Source of the DNA: Porphyra umbilicalis
Lineage: Eukaryota; Rhodophyta; Bangiophyceae; Bangiales; Bangiaceae
Assembly: GCA_002049455.2 (NCBI GenBank)
Contig: KV918766.1
Coordinates: 248,001-312,000 of the forward strand
Reading direction: 5' to 3'
DNA: 64,000 nucleotides
Shown: positions 9,895 through 21,033 of the stretch, in pieces
Position numbering within the stretch: the stretch's first letter is position 1
Layout of the letters: every line of letters begins with the position of its first letter
The notes under the pieces: generated by a model
Seen by the model: the letters and a program-made list of their open reading frames with translations, nothing else
Told to the model about the DNA's origin: nothing
Databases searched by the model: none
Made by a program: the position numbers and the translations under genes

Positions 9895-11654
9895 ATGGTG
9901 TTACCTGAGGGTGCCATGGCCGCGGCCATTGCTGCTGCCCAACAGCTCAACGTTGGCGGCATGGGTAACAGCGACGACGAGGGGGATGAGGTGGACGACT
10001 TTGGGCCGGGCGCCGTCGACCCTGGGCGTTTGCACGTGGAGGGCGCTCCAGCGGTTTAGCAACTCGCCTTTGAGGTGCACTGTGCGGAGCGAGCGGCTCG
10101 ACGCGCGTCGACAAACAACGCCGCGTCCTATGCCATGACTGAGAAGTCCTGGTCAGCAACTGACCGTGCCACAGCTCGCTTTTTGCGATTCCTCGCGGTT
10201 GCGTATGGGCAAGCAGAAGGACCTGGCGCCGAGCCGCTTGAGCAGCAGGCAATGCACCTTGCTACAACCCTTGACGCCGCCCTTCCCCACCGGTTGCGCG
10301 GCTTCTTTGCGATGCTGCGGGCCGAAGGTCGGGCGCATCTCACGGGCGGCAAAGGCTCGCCGCTGTCCATGGCTTCCTTTGCCAACATGGCGTCGTCTCT
10401 TGGGCATATTTATGCCCAAGCATCGCAAGATTTTGCGGGGCAGATACCTTACGTCTCTGGCTGCCGAAGCCGCAAGGACTCCTACAAGCCGATTCCCGCT
10501 GCTGCCCGGTCGGCGGCGCAAGTGGCCTCGGGTGGGACCCACGAGGGAAAGCCAGTTAACGACCAAGTTGTGGCCAACTGGTTGGCGGGGTCATCGAAGC
10601 GGGCAACCCTTTGGGGTGAGCGTGCAGCGCAAACGCCTCCCATCACGCCGGACACAATGAGGCCGGCAGGACTGTTGGCAACGGACGGAATGGAGTACGG
10701 CGCCCCTGCCGAGGACCTGACGACATTGCAGCTGGAGCGTATCATCCTGTTCACCATCATGGTCTTCTCGTGGTGCACGATGCTGCGGCCCGACAACCTG
10801 CTTGGCCTGGCGTGCCGTGATGTGTCCTTCGCGCCGCAGCACGACGCGATCAACTCGGCATTCTATTAGGAGCACGGCCACACGAGATGGCTGCGCGTGC
10901 GGTACTCTCAGTTGAAGACCAACGTAGCCGGAACGGCGCCGACGCCGGCCTACTACTTTTGGTCCAGCCGTGCTTCCGACACTGAAATGCGCGCGTCCGC
11001 AGATTGCGATGGGGCTGGGGCTTGTGTTCGATGCCCGTGGTTGTGGTGTGATTTGCCATTTTTTTGCTCACTGTATGTGCACCTTCGACAGGGGTCCCCG
11101 GGCTTTTCCATGAGCTCGGCGGTTCCCTTTCTTGTGACGCACGCTGGCGGTGAGGCAGGGGCGTGGGGGGGCATGGGCAATGCGCCAGTCACCAAAGTGT
11201 GGTGGAAAACCCACTTGGACTCCTTTGTTGTGTCCTTTGACCCTGAACTGAGCGCTCGAGGGGTTGCGGGTCTGTACGGATTCCGGCGGGGGGCGACCCA
11301 GTTCTGGCTCGCCCAGACTGGTGACGTCGAGATGGTGATGCGTATGGGTGTGTGGAAGGCGAGCTCCTCTCGTTTTTTGTTCTATATCCTCAACTTTGAG
11401 TGCCGCGGGACGATCCGAGCTCGCATCAAGAACAAACTTCGCGTTGATCGGAGTGACTTTCGTGTTCGCTTGGAGGAGATGATCGAGCGCTTCATGGTGT
11501 GGTTTGAGCAGCGTGTCCTGGACATGATAGAGAACGACCAAGGTAATATTTTTTTGCCGCTGGTCTTGATTTGGAGGTAGCTGACAAGATCCTGCACTCC
11601 GTGGACAACCTTCTCAAGACACACGCCGGCGTCGCCAATGGTGTTCCTGCATGA
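9895..11654 (+). pseudogene. Tyrosine recombinase (Crypton-like), disabled
   Basis: One frame runs from ATG 9895 through two stops, TAG 10057-10059 and TAG 10867-10869, with coding composition on both sides of each. The C-terminal catalytic core is recognisable: first Arg in MLRPDNLLGL (10786-10788), a Lys in YSQLKTN, the second-Arg motif YGFRRGA (11284-11286), Trp in GVWKASS (11353-11355) and the nucleophile Tyr in FYILNF (11383-11385). The His usual three residues before the second Arg is Tyr here (11275-11277). A GT-AG segment of only 38 bases (11543-11580) interrupts the tail; skipping it gives ADKILHSVDNLLKTHAG and a stop at 11652-11654. The frame between about 10980 and 11090 is poor and may hide another intron or lesion. 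No reverse transcriptase lies nearby, which favours a Crypton over a DIRS element. Confidence 0.68.
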
Positions 11655-11819
11655 TTGTCTTGGTTGTTTATAAACTGTTTGTCATTATTGTGCTGCGAGG
11701 ACTAACGTGCGTTCTGGGTAGGTCTAGCTGTGGTGGGGGGGTGCATGCCGATAGAGTTGCGTGTTTCTCCCCGCTTGTAGATGAGCAGTGGCGAGGGGGA
11801 AGTGACGAAAACATGTGAC

Positions 11820-14050
11820 ACACTTGCAGGAGCTGTTGCTGCTGCCGGCGGGGGGACAACGGCAAGCCGGTTTTGCTTGCGGCCGACGGCGGCTAATGCG
11901 GCCGCCGTGTCGGCGCCGGCAATGCTGTTTCGCGGCGGGGGGGCAGCGGCGGCTGTTGCGACCGCCGTGGCGGCGGCAATAAGGCCGGCTCGAGTTGGAT
12001 ACACGTGGTCGCCTAATGCTGCCGCCGTGGCAGCAGTGGCAAGGCGGTCTCGTGCGTGGGTTCGGCGGCTGCCTCTTCCGCTGCTACAGGGGGGGCAGCG
12101 GCAAAGCGGTCTCGGGGGAGAAGAGCATCGGCAGCTGTGGTTTCCGCCGCCGGGGTAAAAGCGACAAGCTGGAGCCGCGGAGGGGCGGCGTTGGCAGCTG
12201 ATGCTGCCGCTGTGGCGGCGACGGAAAGTAGGTGATGCGTGGAAGGGCCGGGGGCGGCTGTCGCTGCCGCCGTCGTGGCGGGAGCGCCAGGATGATTTCG
12301 CGGGGAGGCTAGGGTGGCTACCGCTGCCGCTGCCGAAGGCACAGCCGCAAGTCGGTCTGGCGTGTTGGTCGCGGCGACGGCTGCTTCAACCGACGCAGTG
12401 GTGGCAGCGGCAAGGCGGTCTCGTGCGCAGGATCGGCGGCTTCTTCTGCTGTAGATAACGAAAGAGCAGCGGCAGGGCGGTCTGGGAATGGGGGTGCGGC
12501 GGCGGCTGTTGTTGCCACCGCCGGGGGGGCAACGACAAGCTGGTGTCGCGGGGAGCCGGCGGTGGCAGCTGTTGCTGCCGCCGTCGCGGCGGCGGTAAGG
12601 AAGTGACGCGGGGGGGGGGGAGGGCGGCTGATGCTGCCGCCGTAGCGGCCGCGCCAAGGTCGTTTTGGAGCGGGCGGGCGGCCGTGGCTCCTGCTGCCGC
12701 CACCAACTGAGTAACGGGACGAAAAAGTGACGGCGGGAGGACTGGGGTAAATGCTGCTGCAGTCGTCCCGGCGGCGACAAGGTGGGCTGGCGTGGGGCGG
12801 GCGTCGGCAGCTGCTGCTGTTGTCCTGAAGGCAGCAGCATCGCGCTTTAAGCGGGGTGGGGCGGCGATTTCTGTTGCGGCTGCCACCGGGGCGGCAGCGG
12901 CGAGCGCGTGTTGCGGGGGTGCGGCGGCGGCTGCTGCTGCCGCCGTGATGGTGGCGGAAAGGCGGTCTTGGGGGGGTGGGGCGGCCGCGGCTGTTTCTGA
13001 CGTCGCCAAAACGGCAGCGGGCCGGGGGAGTGGCGGCTGGCAGGCGGGGGCGGCTGTTGCTGCCTTTGCGGCGGCGGTGGCAGTTCGGTCTCGCGCGGGA
13101 GGGGCCACAGCAATTAGGCATCGGGGCCGCTCGGCCGGCAGCGGCCGTTACTTTCGCCGTGGCGACGGGATACAGGAGTCGCGCGGCCAGGGCGCGGGCG
13201 GCTGTTGCTGCTGCCGCGTCGGCGACGGCTAGACGCTCTCGCGGTGGCGTGCCTGTGGTAGCTGCGACTGCAGCCGCGGGGGGGGCAGCTGCGAGGCGGC
13301 ATTGCGGTGGGGGCGGCAGTGGCTGCTGCTGCCGCCATCTCAGCGGCGGCAGGGCGGTCTCGGGGAGCTGACGTGGCGGCGGCTTTTGCTACGGTCGAAG
13401 GGAGGGGTGGCCTCAAGTAGAAGACGATGCGGGCGGGCGACAGCGGCAAGTGTTGCCGCTGTCTCGGCGGCGGCAAAGCGGGCTCTCGCGAGGGGGGCGG
13501 CGGCGGCTGCTGCTGCTGCCGTGAATTAGGCGGCATCTCGATCTAAGCGTGGTGGGGCGGCGGCGGCTGTTTAGGCCGCGCCCGGGGTGACAGCGGCGAT
13601 CAGATGTTGTGAGGGTGCGGCGGCGGCTGCTGCTGCCGCCGTGATGGCGGTGGCAAGGCGGTCTTGGGGGGGAGGAGCGGTAGCGGCTGTTGCTGCCGCC
13701 GCGACAGAGGCAGCAGGACGGAAAAGTGGCGGCGGGCGGACGAGGCCGGCTGGTGCTTCCGCCGTCGTGGCGGCGGCAATGCGATCTCGCGGTAAGGGGG
13801 CCGCGCCGCCTGCTGCTGCCGCCGCAGGGAGCGCGGCGGCAGGTATTTGTTCTGCGCGGGGGGCGGCTGCTGCTTGCGGTGGGGTTCATGGGGCGGAAAG
13901 TCGGTGGGGGTGCAGAGACGACACGCGTGGGCTGCATCGGTGTCGGAGGGCGACAGTTGGAGAGATTGCGGTAGCCGCCTCTTACTGCCGGTGCCGTCGG
14001 AGTTAAGGGGCCGCTGCGGTCCGCTGCTCGTCAACAAAAGCGGCAGCGGC
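11820..14050. repeat. Diverged GC-rich tandem repeat array, about 60-bp unit
   Basis: A degenerate unit recurs dozens of times. It combines GGCGGCNGNTGNTGCCGCC, a near-palindrome, with GGCGGCAANGCGGTCTCG and a G-rich spacer. Copies differ by substitutions and small indels, so every frame on both strands is open and Ala-, Arg- or Pro-rich. These open frames are a by-product of the repeat; I do not call genes here. Confidence 0.6.
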
Positions 14051-14599
14051 GGATGGGGTGGGCGGTGAGGCCGTCTTGGCGGGGCTTAGTCGTCTCTGGC
14101 GCCGAGCTGCCCTGACAGGCGGCGCCGCCGTCGCGGCCAGGACGGCTGGCGGCCGCGGCCACGGCAGCTGCTGGCGGAGAGGGGCGGTCAGCAGCCGATC
14201 GATTGGGTCGGAGGCATGCACGCGCTGGTGTCTGGCGGCGGCCGCGGCTAATTGTGGTGGCGCGAGCGTCGGCGGTGGCAGATCGGCCGGGGGGGAGGGG
14301 CGGACGCGCCGGCGGCAGACGGCGGCCGCGGCTATTGGAGGCGGTGCGAGGGAGGGACGGCGGCACGTTCGCGGTGGAGGGGGGGCAGCCCACGCCGCCT
14401 GCAAGCGTGAGCCGCGTATGCTAGTGTCGGCACGGGAGGGTCGGCGGCGGATGGGTGTTGGGAAGATCGGTGAGGGTTGGGCGCCCCTATACTGGGACGG
14501 GTGCGGCCGTGACCGGGGGGCCGCCGCGCCGCGGTTCTCTGGGGGGAAGGGGGTGCCCGCGACGGGCCCCCGTCCCTCCGCCGCGCCTGGGCCGGTCTC

Positions 14600-17281
14600 C
14601 ACGCTTCACCCTGCCGACTCCCCGGCGGCTGCTCCTCACACGCCGGTATCCTCCGAGCGGCGGGCGTGGTGCGAGCTGCAGGCGGCCGCCGAGGTCAAGC
14701 GGCGCGCTTCCCTGGCGGCTGTGCGCTGCCCGCCCGTCAGAGCGCCGCTGCCAAAACTGACTGACATTCTCGTGCCGGCCGCGTGCCCGGCGCCGCCCGC
14801 CCAAATTTTGCGTCGACACACGTTGACGGCGGACCCGGGTCGCGCGGCGTCGTTGGACGCGCCGGCCGCGACCGTTTCGGCGGCGGCGGCGGTGCCGCCC
14901 GCACCGCCTGACTACGGGGACCCGGCTGCCGCGGGCGCCGCCGACACGCCCCCGCCGGCACGCCCCTCGCACGGCCCTTATCGGGGGGTACCGTCGAGCC
15001 GGGGTGGCAGGGCATCGCGGGAGGCGCCCGCGACAGCCGAGCCGGTGGTCATCCGGCCGCCCGCGGCCATGCGTGGCCAGAAAGCGGCCGCGCTAGCGCC
15101 TGCCGGCGTCGCTGTGCTCGCCGCCCGCCACGTTTTCGGGTGCAAGGACCTACAAGACACCGCGCCCGACGCCAAGGGCGGCGCCCTGCCCCCGCGGCCA
15201 CGCCGTCCGCTCGACCTGGTCGCCGCCCTCGAGGAGCTCGATGCCCATGCGGCGCGCATCTCACTGCTGGGCGAGGTAGGAGGTGCCGACGGCACCCCGC
15301 CTCCGCGGCGCCTGTGGACAACAGAGGCGCCCTGTGCCCCGCCAAGTACCCCCGCCACCGCTCCCTCGCCCCCCCGCCTTCGGCCGCGTCTCGTGGCGGC
15401 TCCCTTCGCGGGCAGGCTACTCGACGGGAGGGGCGCGAACGCGCCCGTGCCCGTCAGCGCCACGTCGGCCCGGCCGCCCGAGCCACCGCCCGCGCCCGCG
15501 GCTGGCACACCGGCGCCACGCGCTGCTTCGCACCCTCGGGGGGGCTCTCCCTCTTCCCTCGCCGCGTGCCCGCCCTCTCGCCCCCGAACCCGCCAGTGCC
15601 GGGCCTTGCTGTTTCCTCCCGCCCTGGGCCGCGCACCCGGTCGGCCATGGCATTTGCTGTGGCAGCGGCGGCGGCCACCGCACTGTCTGCCTCCGCGGCG
15701 CCACTGGCGCCGATCCCGCCAGTTGCGGTCCCCGCCGCGCCGCCGGTGCCGCCGCTGCCGGAAGGAGCGCGGCTCGCGCCCGCTGCCGCGCCGCCGCCCC
15801 CGCTCGCTGTGGCTGGCGTCCCGTCGGCCTCATGGCCCAACCACGCCGTTTGCGTTGAGCGTCACCTTGAGTGACGCCCGTGGCGGTCGTCCGCCGGCGG
15901 TTACCGGCCCAGTGGCGGCTCGGCCGCCGGCGGAGGGGGTGGCGGCTCTACAGGGGGAGGCCCTGCAGATCCGCGGCGGTGTGGGCGCGGCTGCCGGCAG
16001 CGCGGGTGCACGCGCGCGAGCGGCCGCACTGCTTTGGCCGCCCGACACCGAGACGGCGGACACGCTAGGTGCGTCGCGTGCAACCCGCCCGCCTGCCACG
16101 GACCGCTCGGACGCGCCGGAGGGGCCGAATTCGCCCCGCTTATCCCTGGTGAAGGGTTCAGGGGCGATGGGAGGCGTGCTGGCGCCCCGTTCCGCGCTAC
16201 GCTGTCGCGGCAGTCGCCGGCGCCGAGGCGCCACCAGGGCGAACAAGCCCGCGCCAGGAAGGGGTGGGGCGTGTCGGGTGGCGCACTGTCGCTTTGTGCT
16301 CCCATCGGCGGTAAGGGAGCGGCCGGCACTTCTCCGCTACCGCTACACCGACAAGCCGGAGCTGCCCGCCGCCACAATGGCGACGCTGAGGCTGGCCGAA
16401 AGCCGGTGGTGCGCGCGCGCCCTTTCCCGGTCCCTCGTCCCGGGCACAGCTCGTTACCGCTGGCGGCCCACGAGCGCCAGTGCCGGGTGAATCTGTGGGG
16501 ACGGAGGCGCGTCGCGGGGGTCCCGCCGGCCCCTGCGGCTGCGGGCGATGCAGCGGCAGGGCCCGCCCCCCCCAAGTCACCGCCGATGCTTGACGCCGAC
16601 CGGGCGGTGTGGGGGCGGGCGAGGGGCGGGGTTTTGCCGGCGACGGCGGACAGCTGGGCGTTACTGGTCGCGTCGGGCGCGCACAACCTCTCGTCCGTCC
16701 CCCTCGCCTTGTGCGACTCCTGACGGCGCCTAGCGGTGGAGGCGCTGGACTCGGTGTGGCGGCAGCCCCAGCACCTCCGTGCGTTGCTCTGGCTTCTTTC
16801 CCTTCCCTTTCCCCTTCTCCACCGCCCAGCACCTCGTGCCCAAGGCGACACGCAGGCGATATCCCACGCCGCGCGCGCGGCGGCGGTGTTGGGGGAAGAC
16901 TTTGCAATGGCCCGCGCCGACCGCGACGCGTGGGTGAGACGGCGGCTGCGCGGGTCGCTCGCCGCCGGCCTGCGCGGGAGGCGCGGACCCGACGTTGCGC
17001 ACCAGGCGTCGTCGCCGGCGGCACAGCTCCAGGCTTTGAGCTTTCTGCGCGGGAACCGGTTGAGCGCAGCGGCCAGCCCGCTCCTTGCGACGCCTCTGGC
17101 GCCGCAGACGGATGCGATGGCAGCAGGTCCATGTCGCGTGGGGGTGGCGGCCGCCTCTGTTTCGCGCTGTGCGGAGGCGCCGGCAGCAGGTCGGTGTAGC
17201 GTGGGGGCACCGGCCGCCGCTGTTGCCGGCAGCACGGCAGCGGCGGCGGCAACTCCGTGGCGCGGTCGGGCGTCCGTCTAG
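14600..17281 (+). pseudogene. Coding-like, frame-broken region of unknown identity
   Basis: Between two repeat arrays the plus strand shows protein-like composition spread over different frames. About 14640-15560 reads in one frame (AWCELQAAAEVKRRASLAAV, LDLVAALEELDAHAARISLL). From roughly 16560 another frame reads DSWALLVASGAHNLSSVPLA, meets TGA at 16721-16723, and continues in the same frame with VEALDSVWRQPQHLRALLW and RADRDAWVRRRLRGSLAAG to TAG at 17279-17281. The TGA is CGA changed at one base, if the preceding pattern holds. No domain is recognised. It could be a decayed gene or mobile-element ORF. Confidence 0.35.
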
Positions 17282-17460
17282 GCTGTTACTGTCGGCGCGG
17301 CGGCGAAAGCGGAAGCTCCGTGTCGCGTGAGGATGAAAGCCGCCCCTGTTTCGTGCTGTGCAGCGGCTGCGGTAGTAGGTCGGTGTCGCTTGGGGGCACC
17401 GGCCACCGCCGTTTCTGGCTGCACGGCAGCGGCAGCGGCAACTCGGGGGCCCGGGGGAAT
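17090..17460. repeat. GC-rich tandem repeat, second block
   Basis: Repeated words GGCAGCAGGTCGGTGT, CGTGGGGGCACCGGCCNCCG and GGCAGCACGGCAGCGGC recur with diverged spacing. The block overlaps the tail of the coding-like region and resembles the array at 11.8-14.0 kb in style rather than by exact unit. Confidence 0.45.
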
Positions 17461-17469
17461 TTATGCACA

Positions 17470-18432
17470 GGCAGTCTCTGTCTCTGTCCCCCAGGACTAA
17501 ATTCGGGGATTAGCAATACGTGTTACATTGTCGCGACGATCACATGACGCAGTCTTCCCACGGAATGCATAGTGTTCCCAACATTCGCTGGAAGCCCGAC
17601 AAAATGGTGGCTATCGCGGCGTTCTGCTCGTTGCGACTTCAATGATTAAGCGCGAATGTCCGTATTGTACATTTGCGCCTCGTGTACGCCCTCGGACCGT
17701 ACAGTCTTTCTCTATTCCTGAAGCTTCCTCTACTGCGCACCCCTGCATCGTAACGAGACACCATTGCACTGGCAGGAAGAAAGATTCTGCCATCTTCTGC
17801 AAGAAGAAAGAGGGCTAATTGGGGATTTGTCAGACAACGAAAAGGGTGGATAGCATTGGAGAAAGACCCTACCAGTGTTGGGACACACTGACGGCACGTT
17901 GTAAGATTTTGAGGAAATCATCATTGATTGTTTCTTTTATCCATAATTATGAACCGTTGTCACTCATCGTCGCGAAACGGTACCACGCTACTCGGGGACT
18001 TACCCCGGCAGTGTTCAGATTGCTCGCTATACTTCAGAAATGGCTGTACTCGGCCATGTTCGACCTCTCGTTTCCACAGTATCTACACAGTGCGTATAGA
18101 CAGCATATACGCGTTTTAGAGTCATAGTACGTGACCAGCACGATTCTGTCACTGTCCAACAACATGCCTGGGAGCCGCCCCCCCCCTCCCTCACAGCTCC
18201 ATTTAAGGGCATCAGCACACCTGCTGAGACAACACACGTGGTCCCCTCTTGTTGCCACGACTGCGAGCGTGCCTTAGCTGGATCCGTATGCGACGACGAA
18301 GGCAACCGTCAGCGGGAGCTCCACCGCTGCCGAACGTCTTAAAGGCGCAGAGGGTGCGGAGGGGCGCCGGTTCGCGAGGGCTGCGGAATGGTGGGGGGCA
18401 CGGCCAGAGCCGCAAGTTCAATCACACACCAT
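17470..18432. other. AT-richer spacer, no gene seen
   Basis: Base composition shifts sharply to mixed, non-repetitive DNA. Short open frames exist on both strands but none has recognisable motifs or the codon bias of neighbouring genes. Confidence 0.4.
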
Positions 18433-18712
18433 TTTCAAATCAGGCAGAATCACCCACAGAATCTAAACATGTAGTTAAACGGAGGAGAAGAATCTGACGA
18501 GGACTCCCGCAGTAGCGGCGAGCGAAGCGGGAACAGCTCAAAATGCATAGACTTTAGTGCATCCTTTCCACAACCCAGTAGTGTGGTACAATTTAGAGAC
18601 GATGGTTATACACAGAAACCATGTGCACGAAGCGAACAAACCACTCGAAACCAAAGTCCCCAGCAGAGCGCTTCAGAGCCCCGCACAGTGCCACGTACGC
18701 AGATTCAAGTAA
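18433..18712 (+). rRNA. Degraded 5' fragment of large-subunit (28S-type) rRNA
   Basis: From TTCAAATCAGGCAG on, the sequence aligns without gaps to the universal 5' end of nuclear LSU rRNA, including AACGGAGG (usual AGCGGAGG), GACGAGGACTCCC, and AGTAGCGGCGAGCGAAGC at 18514-18531. A second block further on has AGAGCCCCGCACAG and GCCACGTACGC, in the order found in red-algal LSU. Bases normally invariant are changed (the CCGCTGAA...TTAAGCAT stretch reads CCACAGAATCTAAACAT), several by G to A or C to T. There is no 5.8S upstream and similarity stops near 18712. It is a pseudogene fragment, not a working rDNA unit. Confidence 0.6.
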
Positions 18713-20430
18713 GAAGTACAATATCATAGGTAGCCCACTGAGGACAGGTGAGGCCCGGTCCGGGACACAGGAACAGGTTTGTGACGGGTGTTTGTTACGC
18801 AGGTACCACGCACTACACTGTTGGGGGCATTCTCGGACACCAGCTGGGAGGTAGGTTTCTGATGGCCAGGAATTAAACGTTGCATTCATTATTGCGTTCG
18901 CACCATTGACTGCTGGCCGTGCCTTGGTTCGTCGGCTTGAGAGGTGATTGATCAGCTCCCACCGCATGGTCCCACGCCGTGTCGACACGCTCTGCAGTGG
19001 GGGGTGGACCAAGCCGTACGACTGACCACTACGCCTGCTCGCCCCAAAGAAGCGAGGGTTTACCGGTGTGTGACGGTGCTGTGGCCGGACGCAACTACGA
19101 GGTGGGCTACTGCCGACCGGGGCGGGTGTGGGCCCCGAGAGCAGGCACGGTTGTTTCACCTCCGAGGTGCGTCGCGAGCACTGCGAGAGAGTATGGAGTC
19201 GTTGGGAGAGTCCGCGGATAAGGCATTTACGCTACACATGCATCTCGCTGCTGCTTTGGTTGGGTCTGGGCGTGTGGAGGCACAATGCGCTTGAACACTT
19301 GAACGCTTGAACAGACGCAGAGTGTGGATCCAAGCAGACAAACAGTCAAATGAGAAGCGAGGGAGGCAGCTCGAAGTGTCTGATGATGTGAAAAACGGTC
19401 GTGACCAGTCGATCCGTGCTCCGGCGCCTGCATCCTCTGCTGTCGGTCCCACTCGGCCCACCCCCCCCCGCCGCCGGTCCCCTCACAGAGCGCAACCGAA
19501 ACAAACGTGCGGATGGTGGCGGGACACACTCGTCATGGATGCGATTGATACAATACCGGCCAATGCAGCAGGCCGCGTGCAGCCTCTGTGCGTGCCTTGC
19601 GCGGGTGCACCGGTACAGACCGCTCCTTTGAATGCCGCGGCGGCGCGCCGGCGGCCAGCCGCGACCTGTATGCAGTTTACCTGTGCTCATAATCAATTGC
19701 GACCGAGAGCTCCGGCTTCATTCCTTTACGCGCCTCACGAAATCCTCCAGGCAGCCAGGCAGGCCTGCCTCGTCACACGGCTTTGGTCGAGTGGCGCAGT
19801 CCAGGCATGCTCAGGATCGATCTGGCGAACCCAGACGCGTGACTGATTTCAACCAACCAGCGTTCGACGATGTTCGTCACAAACGCTATCACAAACGCCT
19901 GCCTGTGTCCCGGAACGGGCCTGAGCTAGTAGCGAAGCTTTTTCAATTTGTTGATGGAACGGTTCTGAACCACAGTGCGTTGCGAACATTTGCCGCCGTG
20001 TGGTACAGTACGGGAGCAGGCACGATGGACCCGTCGGCGCGAAAGACATCGCACGCCAGATAGTCGTGCCCATGAACTCATCAGGGGCGGCCTGCTGGTT
20101 TTCTGGTCTTTGCTTTGTTGTTGATGCCCATCCCACTGGTCAACCCCGCTTGAAGATGGAATGCGGCTACGAACTTGAACGACAAAGAGCAACACACCAG
20201 TGCGCTCTGAGAGTGGTTAAGACATCTCGAGAAAGAGAGCGTGGGTAACAAAGGGTGCCAATAACGTATTCAAACTTTCCCCCCCTGCCTCTTGTCTTCT
20301 TCAAGGCCATGTTCCTCGGTCTCTATGTGCTTCTCGGACGCTCCTGGATCACAGATGAGACAGTAATTTTCTCGGAAACAGCGCTGCCGTGGAGCGTGAG
20401 AGCGCCAAGGTGAGTGATTGCAGGCCAACA
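18713..20430. other. Spacer, no gene recognised
   Basis: Mixed-composition DNA after the rRNA relic. Short open frames at about 19630-20060 and 20000-20250 on the plus strand lack recognisable motifs. Part of this may be further decayed rRNA or transposon, but I cannot support a call. Confidence 0.35.
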
Positions 20431-20613
20431 CTAGGGGGGCGCACCACTTGTCCGCACGCAACTAGAGACTGGGAGGTGCTTCTGTCCCTGCCCACATCCA
20501 TTACTTTTACAGATTCGGCCCACCCTTTGTGCCAATCAACATTTGCCATCCGAGAGTACTGTAAAACGCCACATGTTCCGACAGCCGTATACAAGCTTCA
20601 CTGATAAAAAACA
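20431..20613 (+). repeat. Direct repeat copy A flanking the pogo-like transposase
   Basis: About 180 bp sharing extended blocks with 23101-23268 in the same orientation: TGTCCGCACGCAACT, GATTCGGCCCACC, GCCAATCAAC, and ACAAGCTTC followed by an AT-rich end. Identity is roughly 80% by eye. The two copies lie about 2.7 kb apart on either side of a transposase pseudogene. Confidence 0.6.
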
Positions 20614-21033
20614 GAAGGAGGCAGACAACCAAAAACGGAGAAAAGTACACAGTATAAGAACAACGCTTCCTCTCTCTTCATAGATATATTGACTGGTGAG
20701 AACACGTTGGTATTTCGTGGCGCTACGGGGTGACATCTGTCGTACCACCCGATTTCGCGGCGAAGTCCAGTATCCTTCCGTAACGATCTCATGTCATTCC
20801 CCGCCAGACAAAATCTCCCGTCGGCCCATGCATTTTCTCCAGGCATCGATCTGGCTTGTCCTCGACCCAGGTGCATCAGCGGTCCTGAGCGTCTGCACAG
20901 GCACCATCTCCACCATCCACGACGCCGCCCCTCCCCACCCGACGTCTCCCGCACGAGTTTGCTGGCGTCCCAAGGGTTTCCCCACCCCCCTATTACTTTT
21001 CTACTCCCCCCCCCCGCCTGCCCCCTTGCCCCC

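Noticed and set aside
12000-14000. Ala-rich or Pro/Arg-rich proteins encoded in the satellite array
   Set aside because: Every frame on both strands is open because of the repeat unit, and indels between units break any single protein.
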